Assembly: GCF_051401765.1 (NCBI RefSeq)
Contig: NC_135071.1
Location: 8,906,961-8,970,960, forward strand
From: Calliopsis andreniformis
Lineage: Eukaryota; Arthropoda; Insecta; Hymenoptera; Andrenidae
Reading direction: 5' to 3'
DNA length: 64,000 bases
Below, piece after piece: positions 62,177-64,000 of this stretch (the stretch's first letter is position 1; the number at the start of each line of letters is the position of its first letter). A program made the position numbers and the translations under genes. Below the pieces are notes generated by a model. It searched no databases. It worked only from the letters and a program-made list of their open reading frames with translations, and was not told the origin of the DNA.

Positions 62177-63243
62177 TTATGATGACCTACGGTATGTTTT
62201 TTGAAGTAGTTTCAAGAACAGATCATGTGGAAGACCGCGCGATATTTGTTGTATGTGCGTGTTTAGCAGATTATACGTTTCTTCTTCATAAATAGAATAA
62301 GTATTTGGCAAGCCTAACTCATCATACAGTTGTTTTACTCGCTTCACTTTCTCTGGATCTGCTACTCCATAGCAATCCTGCGTATCATTAAAGATTATTA
62401 ATAATTACAATATTATTTAGAAAAAAAAACCATGTAATTTTATTAGTAGCATACCTCCAAAACTTTTCGTTGCTTTTGCGTAGCGCGCTGCAAAGCTACA
62501 ACAACAAGCCATGAACATTTTCCTGTTTCTATATCCGTACCAATTTTACCAATAGTTTCTGTGTCTCCATAACAGTCTAAATAGTCATCTTGTACTTGAA
62601 AATAGTGACCCATTTCTAGTAAAATAGTTTTCGCTTGTCTGTACATTTCTTGGTCTTTTATACCAGCCTGTAAATATTGTGAAACATACGCTGTTATAAG
62701 ACTAATGGTATTAAATTAAAATAAAGAGAACTAAGTCTTGTTCGATAAATACGTGTGTACATGCAATTAATGAAAGCATAAATAATAAATTAACTTACAT
62801 GATGCATGGCAGCTGCAACTGGTAGTATAAAAGTATAGTAAGCTGTTTTGTATTTAACAATAGCATTATATCGATCCATAGTAAAGAGATCTAAATTTAA
62901 TTCTTTCCCATGATTTGTTGATAATAAATCCAAACACTGGCCCTTTATCGTTTTGAATGTGGTCTGTAACGAATATTAAGTAAATTTGTATAGTAACAAT
63001 AGGTTCTATGTGTGCGTTTATTTTGTTATTGTTACTTACGTCTAAGTACAGCTCTACAAGATTTGAATAATAATCTTTTGTTTTAAAATGCATTCGAAGT
63101 AGTTGATATATTCCCATTTCTAGCATCATACCATCATTAATTGCTGCTAATCCAAGATCATTATTTAGATACCAGCATAATTGTTTACGTCGGGTTCGCG
63201 ATCCATCTTCTATATCGTCCATTATTAACAGGAATGCTTGTAA
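62177..63243 (-). CDS. Farnesyl diphosphate synthase, C-terminal 260 residues (5' part outside window)
   Basis: Four exons on the minus strand: 63,040-63,243; 62,799-62,963; 62,455-62,667; 62,177-62,377, all in phase 0. The enzyme condenses IPP with DMAPP and GPP to farnesyl diphosphate for juvenile hormone, prenylation and other isoprenoids. The first Asp-rich motif is LIMDDIEDGSRTRR; the second is QVQDDYLDCYGD, followed by GKIGTDIETGKCSWLVV and a basic C-terminus (KTYRRSS). Family blocks KYKTAYYTF and PVAAAMHHAGI are present. Two unusual points: the residue four before the first DD is Leu (Phe in human and avian FPPS), and RRGQ is RRKQ. The N-terminal exons should follow beyond a TTGCAG acceptor at about 63,244; none was recognised up to 64,000. 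Could be one of several FPPS paralogues. Confidence 0.92.
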
Positions 63244-63295
63244 CTGCAATGTAAACATTTTTTATACCAACGCATGTTTACAATTACAATTACGT

Positions 63296-63572
63296 GAAAA
63301 TAAGATGAAAATAAGGAACAACGAAATTGCAGTTGGGGTTTCATTTGAGAGCTACTAATTGTTGAAAAACTGCCTAAAGTATACATGAAATGTGTCTCGG
63401 CTTTTATTTTAGTGATTATACTGTGTCTGATTTAACACACATTAGCAGTAGAATAAGTTCCAAGTTAGACATTTATTTAGAATTTTAGGCGTTTTCTCAA
63501 CAATGACTAATTCTGAAACAAAGCCTTAAACTTAATTTTGTTATTTTTGATTTTCGTCTTATTTCAACACAA
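63296..63572. mobile_element. MITE family 2, copy 2
   Basis: Parallels the 55.3-kb element block by block: GAAAATAAGATGAAAATAAGG, GAGCTACTAATTGTTGAAAA, TAGAATAAGTTCCAAGTTAGAC, CTCAACAATGACTAATTCTGAAACAAAG and ATTTTTGATTTTCGTCTTATTT. The arms are inverted repeats of each other. Lies in the upstream intron of the FPPS gene. Confidence 0.72.
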
Positions 63573-64000
63573 AAATATTACAATTTTTATAATATATACA
63601 AAAATAGTTATTATTAACTTCATCCACTTGAAAAGTTCCTATTATAATTTCTAAAAACGCATGACGTACAGTAGTTCAAGATCAACTGTATTTAAATAGT
63701 ATAACTGTCTTCTAATTGCATTATTCAATAAAATAGTAAATTCCAAGACTAGAGAGTATTAAAATATATCTCAAAATCATTACAACAATATTTATAATGT
63801 CCTACATATTTTGCACTGTTGACCTCTAATGCGTAAATTAATGTGTAAAAATAGGTCGACAAAAACTAAGTGAATGTTAATTAGTTTGTAATGAAATGAT
63901 ACGTATTCATAACAGAAGGAAATTAAAACCGTTTGCATTGGTACAAAGTCAAACTTTTATGTATAGTGGCATAAAGTAATATTAAAGCTTTCGTACCAGT
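63573..64000. other. Right edge, probable FPPS intron
   Basis: AT-rich with no recognised exon. Confidence 0.5.

Noticed and set aside
1..64000. tRNA, rRNA, known microRNA or CRISPR arrays
   Set aside because: Looked for T-loop GGTTCGA contexts, familiar microRNA cores and direct-repeat/spacer structure; nothing convincing by eye. A covariance-model scan would settle this.

Overview
The window looks like nuclear DNA of an insect, most likely a hymenopteran. It is strongly AT-rich with local CpG-rich islands, its genes are split by short GT-AG introns, and every recognised protein is a conserved animal family. Species and order are inference. I assembled gene models by hand from splice sites and remembered family alignments; all exon joins below keep the reading frame.

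Layout. Positions 1-10.4 kb hold no gene I can support, only decayed transposon-derived inverted repeats and simple repeats. A CYRI/FAM49 gene (+) has coding exons from 13,960 to 20,482, with a likely non-coding leader in a CpG-rich island near 10.8 kb. TPRKB/Cgi121 (+, single exon) lies at 25,131-25,679 and converges on Npl4 (-, 12 coding exons, 36,751 down to 26,338). A 7.1-kb intron of Npl4 contains, on the opposite strand, a complete gene for a RING/B-box/coiled-coil/cyclophilin protein (29,682-31,951). Next come a PPPDE (DESI-type) peptidase fused to a PUL domain (+, 40,420-49,590), an SLC26 anion transporter (+, 50,762-57,852), a NOL8-like nucleolar protein (+, 59,538-61,729) and the C-terminal four exons of a farnesyl diphosphate synthase (-, 63,243 down to 62,177; the N-terminus is outside the window).

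Three neighbours belong to ubiquitin or SUMO biology. NPL4 is the ubiquitin-binding cofactor of p97/Cdc48, PUL domains bind the p97 C-terminal tail, and the nested gene has the parts of an E3 ligase. Whether this is functional clustering or chance is open. The most striking protein is the nested TRIM-cyclophilin-like one: its cyclophilin fold is full length, but the main catalytic residues (equivalents of CypA R55, F60, Q63, F113, H126) are replaced, which suggests a binding module rather than an isomerase.

Mobile DNA is represented by several non-autonomous inverted-repeat elements flanked by TA, two of them families with two copies each in the window. I found no tRNA, rRNA or CRISPR array.
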